From Rhizobium etli CFN 42 (lineage in GTDB: Bacteria > Pseudomonadota > Alphaproteobacteria > Rhizobiales > Rhizobiaceae): a stretch of DNA of 64,000 bases. A model generated the notes under the pieces. It did no database searches, was not told the DNA's origin, and saw nothing but the letters and a program-made list of their open reading frames with translations. Below are positions 43,676 through 54,907 of the stretch, piece by piece (position 1 is the first letter of the stretch; every line of letters begins with the position of its first letter). The stretch lies in NCBI RefSeq assembly GCF_000092045.1, contig NC_007765.1, positions 248,001-312,000 of the forward strand. Reading direction: 5' to 3'. A program made the translations under genes and the position numbers.

Positions 43676-44036
43676 TGAGGAACCCTCTCCTGTTTGTGTC
43701 ATAACTCTATCAAGTCAGTCGTATAATGAAACAAAGGTTCTTCCGGTTCCGGCCTTGGCGTTAGAATGTCATTCCATTTCGAGGCTGATTTGGAAATGGG
43801 CGTGCCGAAGTTGGCCGCGGCCAATTGGTTTGGCCCCGACCATGTCGCAGACCGTGTTTTTTTGGCCACAGTTCTTCCACGAAAGCGCCATGGTGATGCC
43901 GATTTTTGCGATGGTTTTGCCGCGATGACACTTGCGGATTCCTATATGGCATCCGTGCGGTCGTGTTCACCGGCCGCTACGTGGGGGCATCCCTTGAAAT
44001 GCGCCTCACAATTCAAACCTGTTAGGGCCATTCAAA
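43676..44036. promoter_or_regulatory. divergent promoter region of the sulfate operon and ropA
   Basis: 361 bases between divergent starts. At 43811-43824 TTGGCCGCGGCCAA is a perfect 14-base palindrome, with a neighbouring CCAATTGGTTTGGCC; a run of seven T at 43856-43862 follows. No confident sigma-70 boxes. A frame from 43766 through the ropA start looks like a shadow. Confidence 0.4.
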
Positions 44037-45053
44037 ATGAATATCAGGACTATCCTTTTTGCCTCCGTTGCCGCCCTTGCCGCGGCCTCCGGAGCACGCG
44101 CTGCCGACGCCATCGTGGCGGCAGAACCCGAGCCCGTGGAATATGTTCGCGTTTGCGACGCTTACGGGACCGGCTATTTTTATATTCCGGGAACGGAAAC
44201 ATGCCTTTCGATCGGCGGTTATATCCGTACCGAAGTGCGCTTCGGTGACAATATTGCCGGCGATTCCGACGTAAACTTCTGGACTCGCGGTCAGGTCACC
44301 TTCCAGGCCAAGAACGATACCGAGTACGGCACGCTCACCGGCGTCCTGACGCTGCGTTACAATGTCGACAACGCCTCCGATCAGGAAGCGCTGCTCGATG
44401 AAGGCTATATCGACATTGCCGGCTTCCGCGTCGGTAAACTCTATAGCTGGTGGGATGACGACATGAGCGGCGAAACCGATACGCTCGCCAGCAACGAGAC
44501 CACCCATAACTCGATCCGTTATCAGTACGAGAATGGCGCTTTCGCCGCCGGTCTCTCGGTCGACGAGCTGGAAGAAGACTATGCCACCAAGCCGGGCGAA
44601 GGCCCGAACAATTTCGGCGTCGCAGGCCAGGTCTCCTACAAGGCCGGCGCCATCAGCGCTTACCTGCTTGCCGGCTATGACACCGACACCAGCGAAGTCG
44701 CCGTCCGTGGCATCGTCTATGCCGACATCGGCCCCGGCACCCTCGGCATCGCCGGTGTGTGGGCCAGCGGCGCCAACTACTACTACGAAGAGTCCGAGTG
44801 GACGATCGCAGCAGAATACGCCTTGAAGATCAACGACAAGTGGAAGATCACTCCCGGCTTCCAGTACTTCGAAAACATCGCTCTCGAGGCTGACGGCAAT
44901 GGCTTCACCGGCGGCAGCGCCTACACAACAGGCGTCACGATCGACTACCAGATCGTCGAAGACCTGCGTTCGAAGCTGAGCGTGCAGTATCACGATGAGG
45001 ACGAAGGCGACGACGAAGTCTTCGGCTTCCTGCGCTTCCAGCGCGATTTCTAA
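44037..45053 (+). CDS. ropA: RopA-type outer-membrane porin
   Basis: A 338-residue Porin_2 family beta-barrel. Signal peptide MNIRTILFASVAALAAASGA ends at RAAD; the mature N-terminus contains EPVEYVRVCDAYGTGYFYIP and two cysteines (RVCDAYG, ETCLSIGGYIR), alternating strands follow, and the C-terminus FLRFQRDF ends in Phe as required for BAM-dependent insertion. Homologous to Rhizobium RopA and Brucella Omp2. Major passive channel. A strong hairpin follows. Confidence 0.92.
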   Translation: MNIRTILFASVAALAAASGARAADAIVAAEPEPVEYVRVCDAYGTGYFYIPGTETCLSIGGYIRTEVRFGDNIAGDSDVNFWTRGQVTFQAKNDTEYGTLTGVLTLRYNVDNASDQEALLDEGYIDIAGFRVGKLYSWWDDDMSGETDTLASNETTHNSIRYQYENGAFAAGLSVDELEEDYATKPGEGPNNFGVAGQVSYKAGAISAYLLAGYDTDTSEVAVRGIVYADIGPGTLGIAGVWASGANYYYEESEWTIAAEYALKINDKWKITPGFQYFENIALEADGNGFTGGSAYTTGVTIDYQIVEDLRSKLSVQYHDEDEGDDEVFGFLRFQRDF

Positions 45054-45075
45054 GATCGTCTCATTGCAGACGAGC

Positions 45076-45104
45076 GGGCGCGGCCTTCGGGCCGCGCCTT
45101 TGTT
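45076..45104 (+). terminator. rho-independent terminator after ropA
   Basis: GCGCGGCC-TTCG-GGCCGCGC-type hairpin (GGGCGCGGCCTTCGGGCCGC then GCC) followed by TTTGTT, 22 bases after the porin stop. It also lies between the convergent porin and ptsN-like genes. Confidence 0.75.
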
Positions 45105-45111
45105 ACACCTG

Positions 45112-45559
45112 TCAATCGGCGATGAAATCGGAATAGAATTCTTCGGCCGTCCTTGCCCTGCGCATGGCGGCGAGTACGCCGTCCGATTGCAGCCGCCGCG
45201 CGATGGGCTGACAGCACGTTCAGATATTCGCCGCGGTTGTTCTCTCCGAAAAGCAGCACCACGGCGATGTCGGCCGGGATATCGTCGATCGCCTCGAAAT
45301 CCAGCGGCCGGGAAAAGCGGAGGAGCAGACCGCGCGGGGTGCTCATGCCGTCGATCGCCGCATGCGGAATGGCGATGCCGTTGCCGATCCCGGTGGAACC
45401 AAGCTTTTCGCGGGCTTCGAGCGCCTTCAGGATGATCCGCGCGTCGACAGAAAAGGCCATGGCCGCCTTGTCCGCAATGGTCTGCAGCGCCCGCCATTTC
45501 GTCGGAGCCGACACGCCGATGAAAGTGTGTTCCGGCCGGATGATGTTGGGAAGGTTCAT
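45112..45559 (-). pseudogene. PtsN-like EIIA-Ntr protein with a C-terminal frameshift
   Basis: From ATG 45559 the frame gives an EIIA-Ntr/Fru domain with phosphorylation site GNGIAIPHA (H66) and FGENNRGEYLNVLS at 105-117. There the frame leaves the family: the open frame continues in unrelated Arg-rich sequence to 45050, while the next frame carries the expected end (ARRLQSDGVLAAMRRARTAE, EFYSDFIAD) and stops at 45112. One extra base near 45207-45211 explains it. As written the last helix is replaced, so activity may be altered. Lies 53 bases downstream of kdpE; in E. coli dephosphorylated EIIA-Ntr binds KdpD. A sequencing error cannot be excluded. Confidence 0.75.
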
Positions 45560-45612
45560 GTGATTCTCTATATAGTCGGCTCGAAGGTCGGCAACGGGGA
45601 AGGGGAGGGATG

Positions 45613-46305
45613 TCAGTCCGGTTCTCTGAGCCGGTAGCCGACGCCAGTTTCGGTGGTAATATAGTGCGGCTGATCCGGAATTTTCTCGACCTTTTGCCTG
45701 ATCTGTCTGATGTAGACGCGCAGATATTGCACATCAGCCGCCGGCCCCCATACCTGCTTCAAAAGAAACTGGTGTGTCAGCACCTTGCCCGCATGCTGGA
45801 CGAGCACGCGCAGAATGTCGTATTCCTTCGGCGACAGTTTTAGTTCCTCGCCGTCGACCTTGACGATGCGCTTGACGAGGTCGATCGACAGCCCGCCGGT
45901 CTGGAAGATCGCCCTTTCTCCCTGCTGCTGCAGCCGGTGGCGCAACGCCACGCGGATACGGGCGCCGAGCTCGTTGATTCCGAAAGGCTTGGTGACGTAG
46001 TCGTCGGCGCCGCTTTCCAGCGCCTTGACGATGCCGGCCTCGTCGGTGCGGCTGGAGAGGATGACGACCGGCACGGAAAGCCCTCCGTCGCGCCATTCCT
46101 GCAAGAGGTCATGGCCCGGCGTGTCGGGCAGGCCAAGGTCGAGCACGACGAGGTCGGGCATGTCGTCGGCGACCGACTGGCGGGCGCTTTCGGCGTTCGG
46201 CGCCTCCCGCACCTCGTAGCCCTGCGCGGTCAGGCCGACGCGGAGCAGCTTGCGGATCGGCGGCTCGTCGTCGACGACGAGGATTTTGACGGCTGAACCT
46301 GTCAT
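45613..46305 (-). CDS. kdpE: KdpE response regulator
   Basis: A 230-residue OmpR-type regulator: receiver domain with acidic pocket ILVVDDEPPIRKLL, phospho-acceptor D56 in VVLDLGLPD, and Lys in YVTKPFGINEL; winged-helix DNA-binding domain ends ILRVLVQHAGKVLTHQFLLK then VWGPAADVQYLRVYIRQIRQ. Its ATG overlaps the kdpD stop (ATGA at 46302). Activates the kdp structural genes at low potassium. Confidence 0.95.
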   Translation of the reverse strand: MTGSAVKILVVDDEPPIRKLLRVGLTAQGYEVREAPNAESARQSVADDMPDLVVLDLGLPDTPGHDLLQEWRDGGLSVPVVILSSRTDEAGIVKALESGADDYVTKPFGINELGARIRVALRHRLQQQGERAIFQTGGLSIDLVKRIVKVDGEELKLSPKEYDILRVLVQHAGKVLTHQFLLKQVWGPAADVQYLRVYIRQIRQKVEKIPDQPHYITTETGVGYRLREPD

Positions 46306-49010
46306 TTGAGTTCATCCAGTTTCGGAATGTCGTTGGGTTTCGGCAGCCGGATGGTAAAGACGGCGCCCGGGCGGCCCCTCCGGTTGCCGGCCGTGATCGT
46401 GCCGCCCATCGCCTCGATGAAGCCGCGACAGATGGAGAGACCTAGCCCGGTGCCGGCGCGCACCTGGTCCCCCTTGCGCACCCGGTAGAAAGTGTCGAAG
46501 ACGCGGGCAAGGTCGGCCGGCGGGATGCCCGGGCCCTCGTCCGAAATCTGCACGACGACATTGTCGGCATCGGCCCAGCCTTCGATTTGGATCACCGATC
46601 CCTCGGGCGCGTATTTGGCGGCATTGTCGAGCAGGTTGAAGATCACCTGCTCGAACAGCACCGGATCGACCCGCACCATCGGCAGCTCGGCGGGAATGCT
46701 CATCTCGGTCTTGTGGTGCTCGAGGATCTTTGCGGCGCGGGCCAGCGCCGTGCCGACGATATCGCCGGCATAGTGCAGCGCAGAGTTCGGCTCCATCGCG
46801 CCGGACTCGATCTTGGTCATGTCGAGCAGATTGGCGATGAAACGGTTGAGACGCTCGGATTCGTCGACGACGGTGGACAGCAGGTCGCTGCGGTCCTCCT
46901 CCGGCATCGAGGCGAAATAGTCGCGCAGCGTGCCGGCGGCGCCGAGGATGGCAGCAAGCGGCGTCTTCAGATCATGGGAGATCGAGGTGAGCAGGGCCGA
47001 GCGCAGCCGGTCCGCCTCGGCCGCAAGCCTTGCCCGATCGACATCGGCCACGAGCTGGACGCGTTCGATGGCAAGGGCGGCCTGGTCGGCCAGCGCATCG
47101 AGCAGCCGCTGCTGCTCGGGCGTCAGCAGCGGCCCGTCGCGGCGGTCGCTATCGAGGCCGATGACGCCGACGGCGGTGCGCCCGGTTCGGAGCGGCACAT
47201 AAAGCCGCTTGGCGCCTGGCAGGGTATCGGCGCCGCGGCCGGCGGCGTGATTGTGCTCCCAGGCCCAGCCCGCGGCGGCGATATCGGCATCGTCGAGCGT
47301 GTCGTCGGGCGGATAGCCGGCCTTGACGGCGATGCTGCCTTCCTCGGGCAGCAGCAACACGACGCGAACCTTCAGCATCGAGGCGAGCTGGAAGGCGGTC
47401 GCCCAGAGCACGTCGTCCAGCGTACCGGTGCCGGCGAGTTTTTTCGAGAAGAGATAAAGATCTTCCGTTGTGCGCGCCCGCTGCCGGGCGGCGGCAGCCT
47501 GGCGCTGCACGGTCGCGGTCAGGTTGCTGGCGATGATGGCGACGCCGAGGAAGAAGAAGAAAGCGAGCACGCTTTCCGGATCGCTGATCGTCAGCGTGTA
47601 GCGCGGCGGCAAGAAGAAGAAGTTGAAGGACAGCGCGCCGAGAATGCAGCTGTAAAGCGCCGGCCGCAGGCCGTGGAGGACGGCGGAGGTCAGCACCGCC
47701 ATCAGAAAGACCAGGGCGAGGTTACGCACATCGAGCACCTGGTCGAGCACGATGCTGACGCCGAGCGCGATGGCGACATAGACGGTCGCCAGCAGATAGG
47801 CCCTGATATCCAGTTGCGGCGCGACGGCGGCGGCCTTGATGCCACGCGCGGTGGTGCCGTCCTTCTCGGTGCCCGATATGACATGGACGCTGATCTCGCC
47901 GGTCTTGCGGATCAGCTCATCGGTGACCGAGCGGCCCCACCAGTCGCGCCAGGTCGGCTTCTTCGGCGCGCCGATGACGATATGGGTGACGTTGTTGGCG
48001 CTGGCGTGGCGAACGAGTTCTTCGGCCACCTCGCGGCCGGGAATGGTGATCGCCTCGCCGCCGAGCTGTTCGGCAAGCCGCAGTGTGGAGGCGATCGTAT
48101 CGCGCTCGGCTTCGCTAAGGTTGATCGAGCGGTTGGTCTCGATATAGACGGCGGCCCAGGGTGCCCGCAGCCGCGAAGCCATGCGGGCGGCGTAGCGTAC
48201 CAGCGAGGCGGAGCGTGGGTGATGGTCGATGGAAACGAGGACGCGTTCGCCCGCCGCCCAGGGGCCGGCGATGGCATGAGCCTGCATATGGGTCAGCAGC
48301 TGGTCGTCGACGCGCTGGGCGGTCTTGCGCAGCGCCAGTTCCCTGAGCGCCGTCAGATTGCCCGGCGTGAAATAATTAGTCAGCGCCCGCTCCGCCGTTT
48401 TCGGCATGTATACCTTGCCGTCATGCAGCCGCTTGATGAGATCGTCCGGCGTCAGATCGATGATTTCGACATCGTCGGCCAGGTCGATGATCGAATCCGG
48501 CACCGTCTCGCGCACGCGGACGCGGGTGATCTGCGAGACGACGTCGTTGAGGCTTTCGACATGCTGGATGTTCAGGGTCGTATAGACATCGATGCCGCGA
48601 TCGAGCAATTCCTTGACGTCGAGGTAACGTTTCGGATGGCGGCTGCCCTCGGCATTGGTATGGGCTAGCTCGTCGACCAGCACCAGATCCGGCCGGCGGG
48701 CGAGGATGCCGTCGAGATCCATTTCCTCGAGCAGCCGGCCCTTGTAGTCGATTTCGACGCGGGGGATGATCTCGAAACCGGCGACGAGCGCCTCCGTCTC
48801 CTTGCGGCCGTGGGTTTCGACGACGCCGATGACGACATCGTGCCCGTCGGCGATCTTGGCGCGGCCGGAGATCAGCATTTCATAGGTCTTGCCGACACCG
48901 GGGGCGGCCCCCAGGAAAATCTTCAGACGGCCGCGCATCTCCGCCCGGGCTTTTTCGAGAAGCGCATCGGGCGAGGGCCTGCCGGCCTGGTCGCGATTGT
49001 CGTCTGGCAT
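46302..49010 (-). CDS. kdpD: KdpD sensor kinase
   Basis: A 902-residue sensor of the usual KdpD size. N-terminal KdpD domain with Walker A GAAPGVGKTYEML (K41) and LVLVDELAHTNAEGSRHPKR; universal-stress-protein-like domain (VLVSIDHHPRSASLVRYAAR); four membrane helices around residues 395-500; GAF-like domain; HisKA with phospho-His in SISHDLKTPLAAILGA; HATPase with LLDNAAKYAPEGSV and ISDEGPGIPP. Senses K+ limitation and ionic strength, phosphorylates KdpE. Separated from kdpC by a 219-base gap containing a repeat element. Confidence 0.95.
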   Translation of the reverse strand: MPDDNRDQAGRPSPDALLEKARAEMRGRLKIFLGAAPGVGKTYEMLISGRAKIADGHDVVIGVVETHGRKETEALVAGFEIIPRVEIDYKGRLLEEMDLDGILARRPDLVLVDELAHTNAEGSRHPKRYLDVKELLDRGIDVYTTLNIQHVESLNDVVSQITRVRVRETVPDSIIDLADDVEIIDLTPDDLIKRLHDGKVYMPKTAERALTNYFTPGNLTALRELALRKTAQRVDDQLLTHMQAHAIAGPWAAGERVLVSIDHHPRSASLVRYAARMASRLRAPWAAVYIETNRSINLSEAERDTIASTLRLAEQLGGEAITIPGREVAEELVRHASANNVTHIVIGAPKKPTWRDWWGRSVTDELIRKTGEISVHVISGTEKDGTTARGIKAAAVAPQLDIRAYLLATVYVAIALGVSIVLDQVLDVRNLALVFLMAVLTSAVLHGLRPALYSCILGALSFNFFFLPPRYTLTISDPESVLAFFFFLGVAIIASNLTATVQRQAAAARQRARTTEDLYLFSKKLAGTGTLDDVLWATAFQLASMLKVRVVLLLPEEGSIAVKAGYPPDDTLDDADIAAAGWAWEHNHAAGRGADTLPGAKRLYVPLRTGRTAVGVIGLDSDRRDGPLLTPEQQRLLDALADQAALAIERVQLVADVDRARLAAEADRLRSALLTSISHDLKTPLAAILGAAGTLRDYFASMPEEDRSDLLSTVVDESERLNRFIANLLDMTKIESGAMEPNSALHYAGDIVGTALARAAKILEHHKTEMSIPAELPMVRVDPVLFEQVIFNLLDNAAKYAPEGSVIQIEGWADADNVVVQISDEGPGIPPADLARVFDTFYRVRKGDQVRAGTGLGLSICRGFIEAMGGTITAGNRRGRPGAVFTIRLPKPNDIPKLDELK

Positions 49011-49057
49011 GCGTGTGGTCTTTCTGCAAATGCCTGTGCTTGAGGATGGGCGCTACG

Positions 49058-49198
49058 CCTCCTTCCTCATTCCTGTGCTCGTCACAGGAATCCAGCCACG
49101 CGAAGTCCTTCGCGTGAGTCTCCCGCGCCGCCGACGCGGCGCTGCTGGATCCCTGTGACATCCCTTGGGCGAAGCCCTGAGAGCACAGGGAGGAGGGA
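49058..49198. repeat. nested inverted-repeat element inside the kdp cluster
   Basis: Outer arms: CTCCTTCCTCATTCCTGTGC at 49059 and the inverted GAGCACAGGGAGGAGGGAG ending 49199. Middle arms: GTCACAGGAATCCAGC (49081-49096) and GCTGGATCCCTGTGAC (49144-49159). Centre: ACGCGAAG-TC-CTTCGCGT (49098-49115) and GCGCCGC-CGAC-GCGGCGC. This fits the RIME2-like mosaic elements of Rhizobium. It lies between kdpC and kdpD. Confidence 0.65.
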
Positions 49199-49229
49199 GA
49201 AGGAGAAGGCGGCACCCAGCCAACGAACA

Positions 49230-49799
49230 TCACTCTGTCATAGAAGCATCAAGGCTCTGATTCAACGCTAGAACATTGACCGTGGGTTCGCCGAGAAGGC
49301 CGAGTTCGCGGTGATGAACGGCGCCGTCGACCAGCGCTTTCACTTTGGCCTCGTCAAGGCTCCGCGCCTTGGCGACACGGGCAACCTGGAAATAGGCGGC
49401 CTCCGGCGAAATATCGGGATCGAGACCGCTGCCCGAGGCGGTGACGAGGTCGGCGGGAACCGCCGCATTCGGGTTCTCCGCCTTGGCGGCCTCGTAGTCG
49501 CCCTTGACCCGACCGATCAGTTTCTGGCTGGTCGGGCCGAGGTTGGAACCGCTGGAGGCGGCGGCATCGTAGCCGTCGCCGGCAGCCGAGGGTCGGCCGT
49601 GGAAATATTTGTCGCTCGTAAAGGGCTGGCCGATCAGCGTCGAGCCGATCACCTGGCCGTTCTTCTCGACCAGGCTGCCGTTCGCCTGGGCGGGGAAGAG
49701 GGCCTGGGCCGCACCCGTCATGGCGAGAGGGTAGAGAAGACCGGTGATGACGGTGGTGGCGACGATCATGACGAACGCCGGGCGAAGATCTTTCAACAT
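49230..49799 (-). CDS. kdpC: KdpC, K+-transporting ATPase subunit C
   Basis: A 189-residue subunit: one N-terminal membrane helix ([20 protein letters not shown]), then the periplasmic domain with [35 protein letters not shown] and [20 protein letters not shown]. Stabilises the KdpFABC complex. Starts 12 bases after the kdpB stop. Confidence 0.95.
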   Translation of the reverse strand: MLKDLRPAFVMIVATTVITGLLYPLAMTGAAQALFPAQANGSLVEKNGQVIGSTLIGQPFTSDKYFHGRPSAAGDGYDAAASSGSNLGPTSQKLIGRVKGDYEAAKAENPNAAVPADLVTASGSGLDPDISPEAAYFQVARVAKARSLDEAKVKALVDGAVHHRELGLLGEPTVNVLALNQSLDASMTE

Positions 49800-49811
49800 T
49801 GTTCCTATTCC

Positions 49812-51872
<2,061 letters not shown>

Positions 51873-51937
51873 AAGAGACTCCAGCTTTGAAACGAGGATG
51901 GCGAACGAAACCTATGACGCAGGATCACGGCATCGCC

Positions 51938-53641
51938 TCAGAAAGTCTGGCCGGCGAGGCCGACGAGGTGCTCGACGACGGGGCCGAGCGCCAGCGCCGG
52001 GAAGAAGGTCAGGCCGCCGACGATCAGGATCGTGCCGACGAGCAGGCCGACGAAGAGCGGGCCGTCGGTGGGGAAGGTGCCTGCAGAGGCCGGAACCCTC
52101 TTCTTGGCAATTAGCGAGCCGGCGATGGCCAGCGCCGGGATGATGACCAGGAAGCGGCCGGCGAGCATGCCGATGCCGAGCGTGACATTGTACCAGGGCG
52201 TATTCCCAGTCAGGCCGCCGAAAGCCGAGCCGTTATTGGCCGCAGCCGAGGTGTAGGCATAGAGGATCTCGGAGAAGCCGTGCGGGCCGGCGGTGCCGAT
52301 CGAGGCGACGGCGGATGGCAGCACGGTGGCGATCGCGGTGAAGACGAGCATGGCGAGCGGCAGGCAGAGGATGGCGAGAACGGCCATCTTCATTTCCTTC
52401 GCCTCGATCTTCTTGCCGAGATATTCCGGTGTGCGGCCGACCATCAGGCCGGCAACGAAGACGGCGACGATGATGAACAGCAGGATGCCGTAGAAGCCGG
52501 CGCCGACACCACCGACGATGATCTCGCCGAGCTGCATGTTGATCAGCGGAATGAGGCCGCCGAGCGCGGTAAAGCTGCCATGCATGGCGTTGACCGCTCC
52601 GCAGGAGGCGGCAGTGGTGATGACCGCAAACAGTGACGACAGGGCCACGCCGAAGCGGACTTCCTTGCCTTCCATGTTGCCGCCGCCAAGACCGAAGGCA
52701 TGCATCAGCGGATTGCCGGCGGCTTCCGCCCAATAGGTGACCGTGACGCCGGCGAGGAACAGCACGCCCATCGTGGCAAGGATCGCCCAGCCCTGGCGCT
52801 GGTTGCCGACCATGCGGCCGAAGACATTGGTCAGCGCCGCACCGATGGCGAAGATCGACACCATCTGGATGAGGTTGGAGATCGCGTCCGGGTTTTCGAA
52901 CGGATGGGCGGAATTGGCGTTGAAGAAGCCGCCGCCATTGGTGCCGAGCATCTTGATCGCCAGCTGCGAGGCGACGGGGCCGACGGCGATCGTCTGCTGC
53001 GCGCCTTCGAGCGTCGTTGCGGTGACATAGGGTCCGAGCGTCTGCGGCACGCCAAGATAGACATAGACGAGCGTTAACACGATCGAGATCGGCAGCAGCA
53101 CATAGAAGGTTGCCCTTGTCATATCGACCCAGAAATTGCCGATGGCCTTGCCCGAGGCGCGCGAGAAGGCGCGGATGAAGGCGAGCGCGATGGCGATGCC
53201 CGTTGCCGCGGAGACGAAGTTCTGGACGGTGAAGCCGGCCATCTGGGTGAGATAGGACATCGTGCTTTCGCCGCCGTAGTTCTGCCAGTTGGTATTGCTG
53301 ACGAAGCTGACGGCGGTGTTGAAGGAAAGCTCCGGCGGGACGGCCGCCATGCCGGCCGGATTGTAGGGGAGGCCGGCCTGCAGGCGCAGCAGCGCATAAA
53401 GGGCGATGACGCCGAGAAGATTGAACGTCAGCATGGCGAAGGCATAAGAGGTCCAATGCTGCTCCTCGCCTTCGCTGGTGCCGGCGACGCGGTAAAGCCC
53501 GCGTTCGATCGGAACGAGGACTGGGGAGAGGAAAGTGCGTTCGCCGCTGAAGACACGCATCATATAGCCGCCGAGCGGTTGGACGAGCGCAAGAACGATC
53601 CCGCAATAAAGCAGAATCTGAAGCCATCCGTTGAGGGTCAT
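51938..53641 (-). CDS. kdpA: KdpA, K+-binding channel-like subunit
   Basis: A 567-residue ten-helix subunit, start [20 protein letters not shown] at ATG 53641 (the frame is open to 53698 but that part overlaps kdpF and has no similarity). Selectivity-filter-like loops: [53 protein letters not shown] and [11 protein letters not shown]. Imports K+ with high affinity. Confidence 0.96.
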   Translation of the reverse strand: MTLNGWLQILLYCGIVLALVQPLGGYMMRVFSGERTFLSPVLVPIERGLYRVAGTSEGEEQHWTSYAFAMLTFNLLGVIALYALLRLQAGLPYNPAGMAAVPPELSFNTAVSFVSNTNWQNYGGESTMSYLTQMAGFTVQNFVSAATGIAIALAFIRAFSRASGKAIGNFWVDMTRATFYVLLPISIVLTLVYVYLGVPQTLGPYVTATTLEGAQQTIAVGPVASQLAIKMLGTNGGGFFNANSAHPFENPDAISNLIQMVSIFAIGAALTNVFGRMVGNQRQGWAILATMGVLFLAGVTVTYWAEAAGNPLMHAFGLGGGNMEGKEVRFGVALSSLFAVITTAASCGAVNAMHGSFTALGGLIPLINMQLGEIIVGGVGAGFYGILLFIIVAVFVAGLMVGRTPEYLGKKIEAKEMKMAVLAILCLPLAMLVFTAIATVLPSAVASIGTAGPHGFSEILYAYTSAAANNGSAFGGLTGNTPWYNVTLGIGMLAGRFLVIIPALAIAGSLIAKKRVPASAGTFPTDGPLFVGLLVGTILIVGGLTFFPALALGPVVEHLVGLAGQTF

Positions 53642-53694
53642 GGAGGTAGACTTTCTATAACCGGCCGCCTCGCAACTGGAAGCGCCGGCTTTCT

Positions 53695-53784
53695 TCAAAA
53701 GCGCTCCGGGCGAAGCAGAGCGTAGGTGAGGTAAAGGGTGAGAAACACGGTCACCGCGCCGCTCAAGACATAATCGAGGGTCAT
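53695..53784 (-). CDS. kdpF: KdpF, small stabilising subunit
   Basis: A 29-codon gene directly upstream of kdp[20 protein letters not shown] then [10 protein letters not shown], i.e. a single membrane helix ending in the conserved ALLRPERF signature of KdpF. In E. coli it binds between KdpB and KdpA and stabilises the complex. ATG 53784, stop 53695. Confidence 0.9.
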   Translation of the reverse strand: MTLDYVLSGAVTVFLTLYLTYALLRPERF

Positions 53785-53797
53785 GGCGTTTCTCCCG

Positions 53798-53881
53798 CTA
53801 AAGCCTGTCGCAGGCTCTGGTGTAGGCAAAGCACAGCGCAAAGAAGATGATCGCGGTGCCGAGTAGAATGATATCCATCAT
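53798..53881 (-). CDS. 27-residue membrane peptide upstream of kdpF
   Basis: ATG 53881 opens 27 codons (MMDIILLGTAIIFFALCFAY then TRACDRL), stopping 13 bases before the kdpF start. One membrane helix with a short charged tail. I recall similar tiny frames with a hydrophobic helix and a CDRL-type end ahead of kdpF in other bacteria, so it may be an extra Kdp subunit or regulator; usually left unannotated. The frame is open further upstream to 54016 but that part is not protein-like. Confidence 0.6.
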   Translation of the reverse strand: MMDIILLGTAIIFFALCFAYTRACDRL

Positions 53882-54046
53882 GATCGTGACTCCTGTCGTT
53901 CGTCTGGAGTCAGACAAGACAAAGGGCGCCACCCCGGGGGAGGGCCGCCTTTCATGCTTTCTGGCGTGGAGATGATCGTTCGATCTCTCGGCCACGAATA
54001 TGGAGCGGAAGGGCATAAAGGTTCGAGACGGGCAAGCGGCCGTCTA

Positions 54047-54063
54047 TATAAAAATCTTATAAA
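54047..54063 (-). promoter_or_regulatory. KdpE-box-like site
   Basis: Minus strand TTTATA-N5-TTTATA (54063 to 54047). The E. coli KdpE site is TTTATA-N5-TTTACA, so the spacing and both half-sites agree to one base. It lies 166 bases upstream of the first small kdp-cluster frame; a promoter in between would be expected around 53990-54010. Confidence 0.6.
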
Positions 54064-54080
54064 GGCTTTTCAGTAGCGAG

Positions 54081-54443
54081 CTAAGGATCGACCCGAAACT
54101 GGTATCGGCCTTCGGCGCTGCGGCCGTCCATCGAGAGCACGCGCCAGTCGACGGTATAGAGGCCAGGCGCCATGGCAGGATCGAGAGGGATCTTGAAGAT
54201 CGATCCTTCAGGGCCGGAGAGAAACGGCTTGCCGGTGGGAAGCGCCATCCCCTGGGCATCCAGCAGGACGGCCGTCGAGCGGGCGAGATCGACCGGGCCG
54301 GTGAAGGTGAGCTCGAGATTGGCAGGAACGAGCTGTTGTTCCTGCTGTTGCGATGGGAGCGAGGCTTGTTCCAAGGCCGCGGACGCTTCACTTGCGGTGA
54401 AGAGAAGGAAGGCGAACAGACAGAATGACGCGATCGACTTCAT
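54081..54443 (-). CDS. CopC-fold exported protein lacking copper ligands
   Basis: A 120-residue protein, ATG 54443 with AAGGAAG upstream; signal peptide MKSIASFCLFAFLLFTASEA ends near SAALEQ. The mature domain has CopC marks (LELTFTGPVDLARSTAVLLD, PGLYTVDWRVLSMDGRSAEG, RYQFRV). Copper-binding CopC has an N-terminal His on the mature chain and DGH; here the mature N-terminus has no His and DGH is DGR (R108). So it is a CopC-fold protein that probably does not bind Cu(II) in the usual way. Upstream of, and in the same direction as, kdp. Confidence 0.75.
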   Translation of the reverse strand: MKSIASFCLFAFLLFTASEASAALEQASLPSQQQEQQLVPANLELTFTGPVDLARSTAVLLDAQGMALPTGKPFLSGPEGSIFKIPLDPAMAPGLYTVDWRVLSMDGRSAEGRYQFRVDP

Positions 54444-54907
54444 GATGGTCTTCCTTATCGTGCCGATCCGCATGTGCCCGGAGCCCTCATGCTTCCGTGA
54501 CGCCACGCCGACGCATCACTATGAACGCTGCGGAGGATGATTTCGATCCCTAGTTTTTGCGATAAGGCGCACCGGCCGCGGCTGGTGGCCCTTCGGCAGC
54601 GCGGCGATCAGCTTCGCAAGCCGCTGCCAGAATTTCCGAAATGACCTGGATAATGTTGGCCCGTTTTTCATCTCTCTGCCGGTCCTCATCACCGGGATCT
54701 CGAGTTGAGAATGTACTCGCCGTCGGCCTCGGCTGAAATCATACAGAGGTCTTGGAACGTGAATCTTTCGGATTATAGAAAATGGGCATTTCATCACATG
54801 TTGAGCAAAAGCTTGTATGGTGCGATTGAATTGCCGCCGCTTACGGTCTTATAGTCCGTGTCGACGGCACCCGATGAATCGCGGGGCAAAAGGGAAGGAA
54901 ACCGATC
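54444..54907. other. intergenic stretch, possible 50-codon frame
   Basis: 464 bases between copC-like and the MDR gene. A minus-strand frame 54671-54519 (MKNGPTLSRSFRKFWQRLAK start, very basic) has GAGAG before its ATG and could be a small gene, but composition is inconclusive. Otherwise I see only the promoter region of the downstream dehydrogenase, with AAGGGAAGG before its ATG. Confidence 0.3.

Noticed and set aside
44022..45734. 570-codon minus-strand frame across ropA and ptsN
   Set aside because: Antisense to the porin; its middle merely contains another frame of the ptsN region. Not a gene.
46587..48668. 693-codon plus-strand frame
   Set aside because: Lies wholly antisense to kdpD; composition (Gly/Arg/Asp/His-rich) is typical of a high-GC shadow.
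54519..54671. 50-codon basic minus-strand frame as a confident gene
   Set aside because: Only a weak ribosome site and biased composition; kept as a possibility within the intergenic entry.
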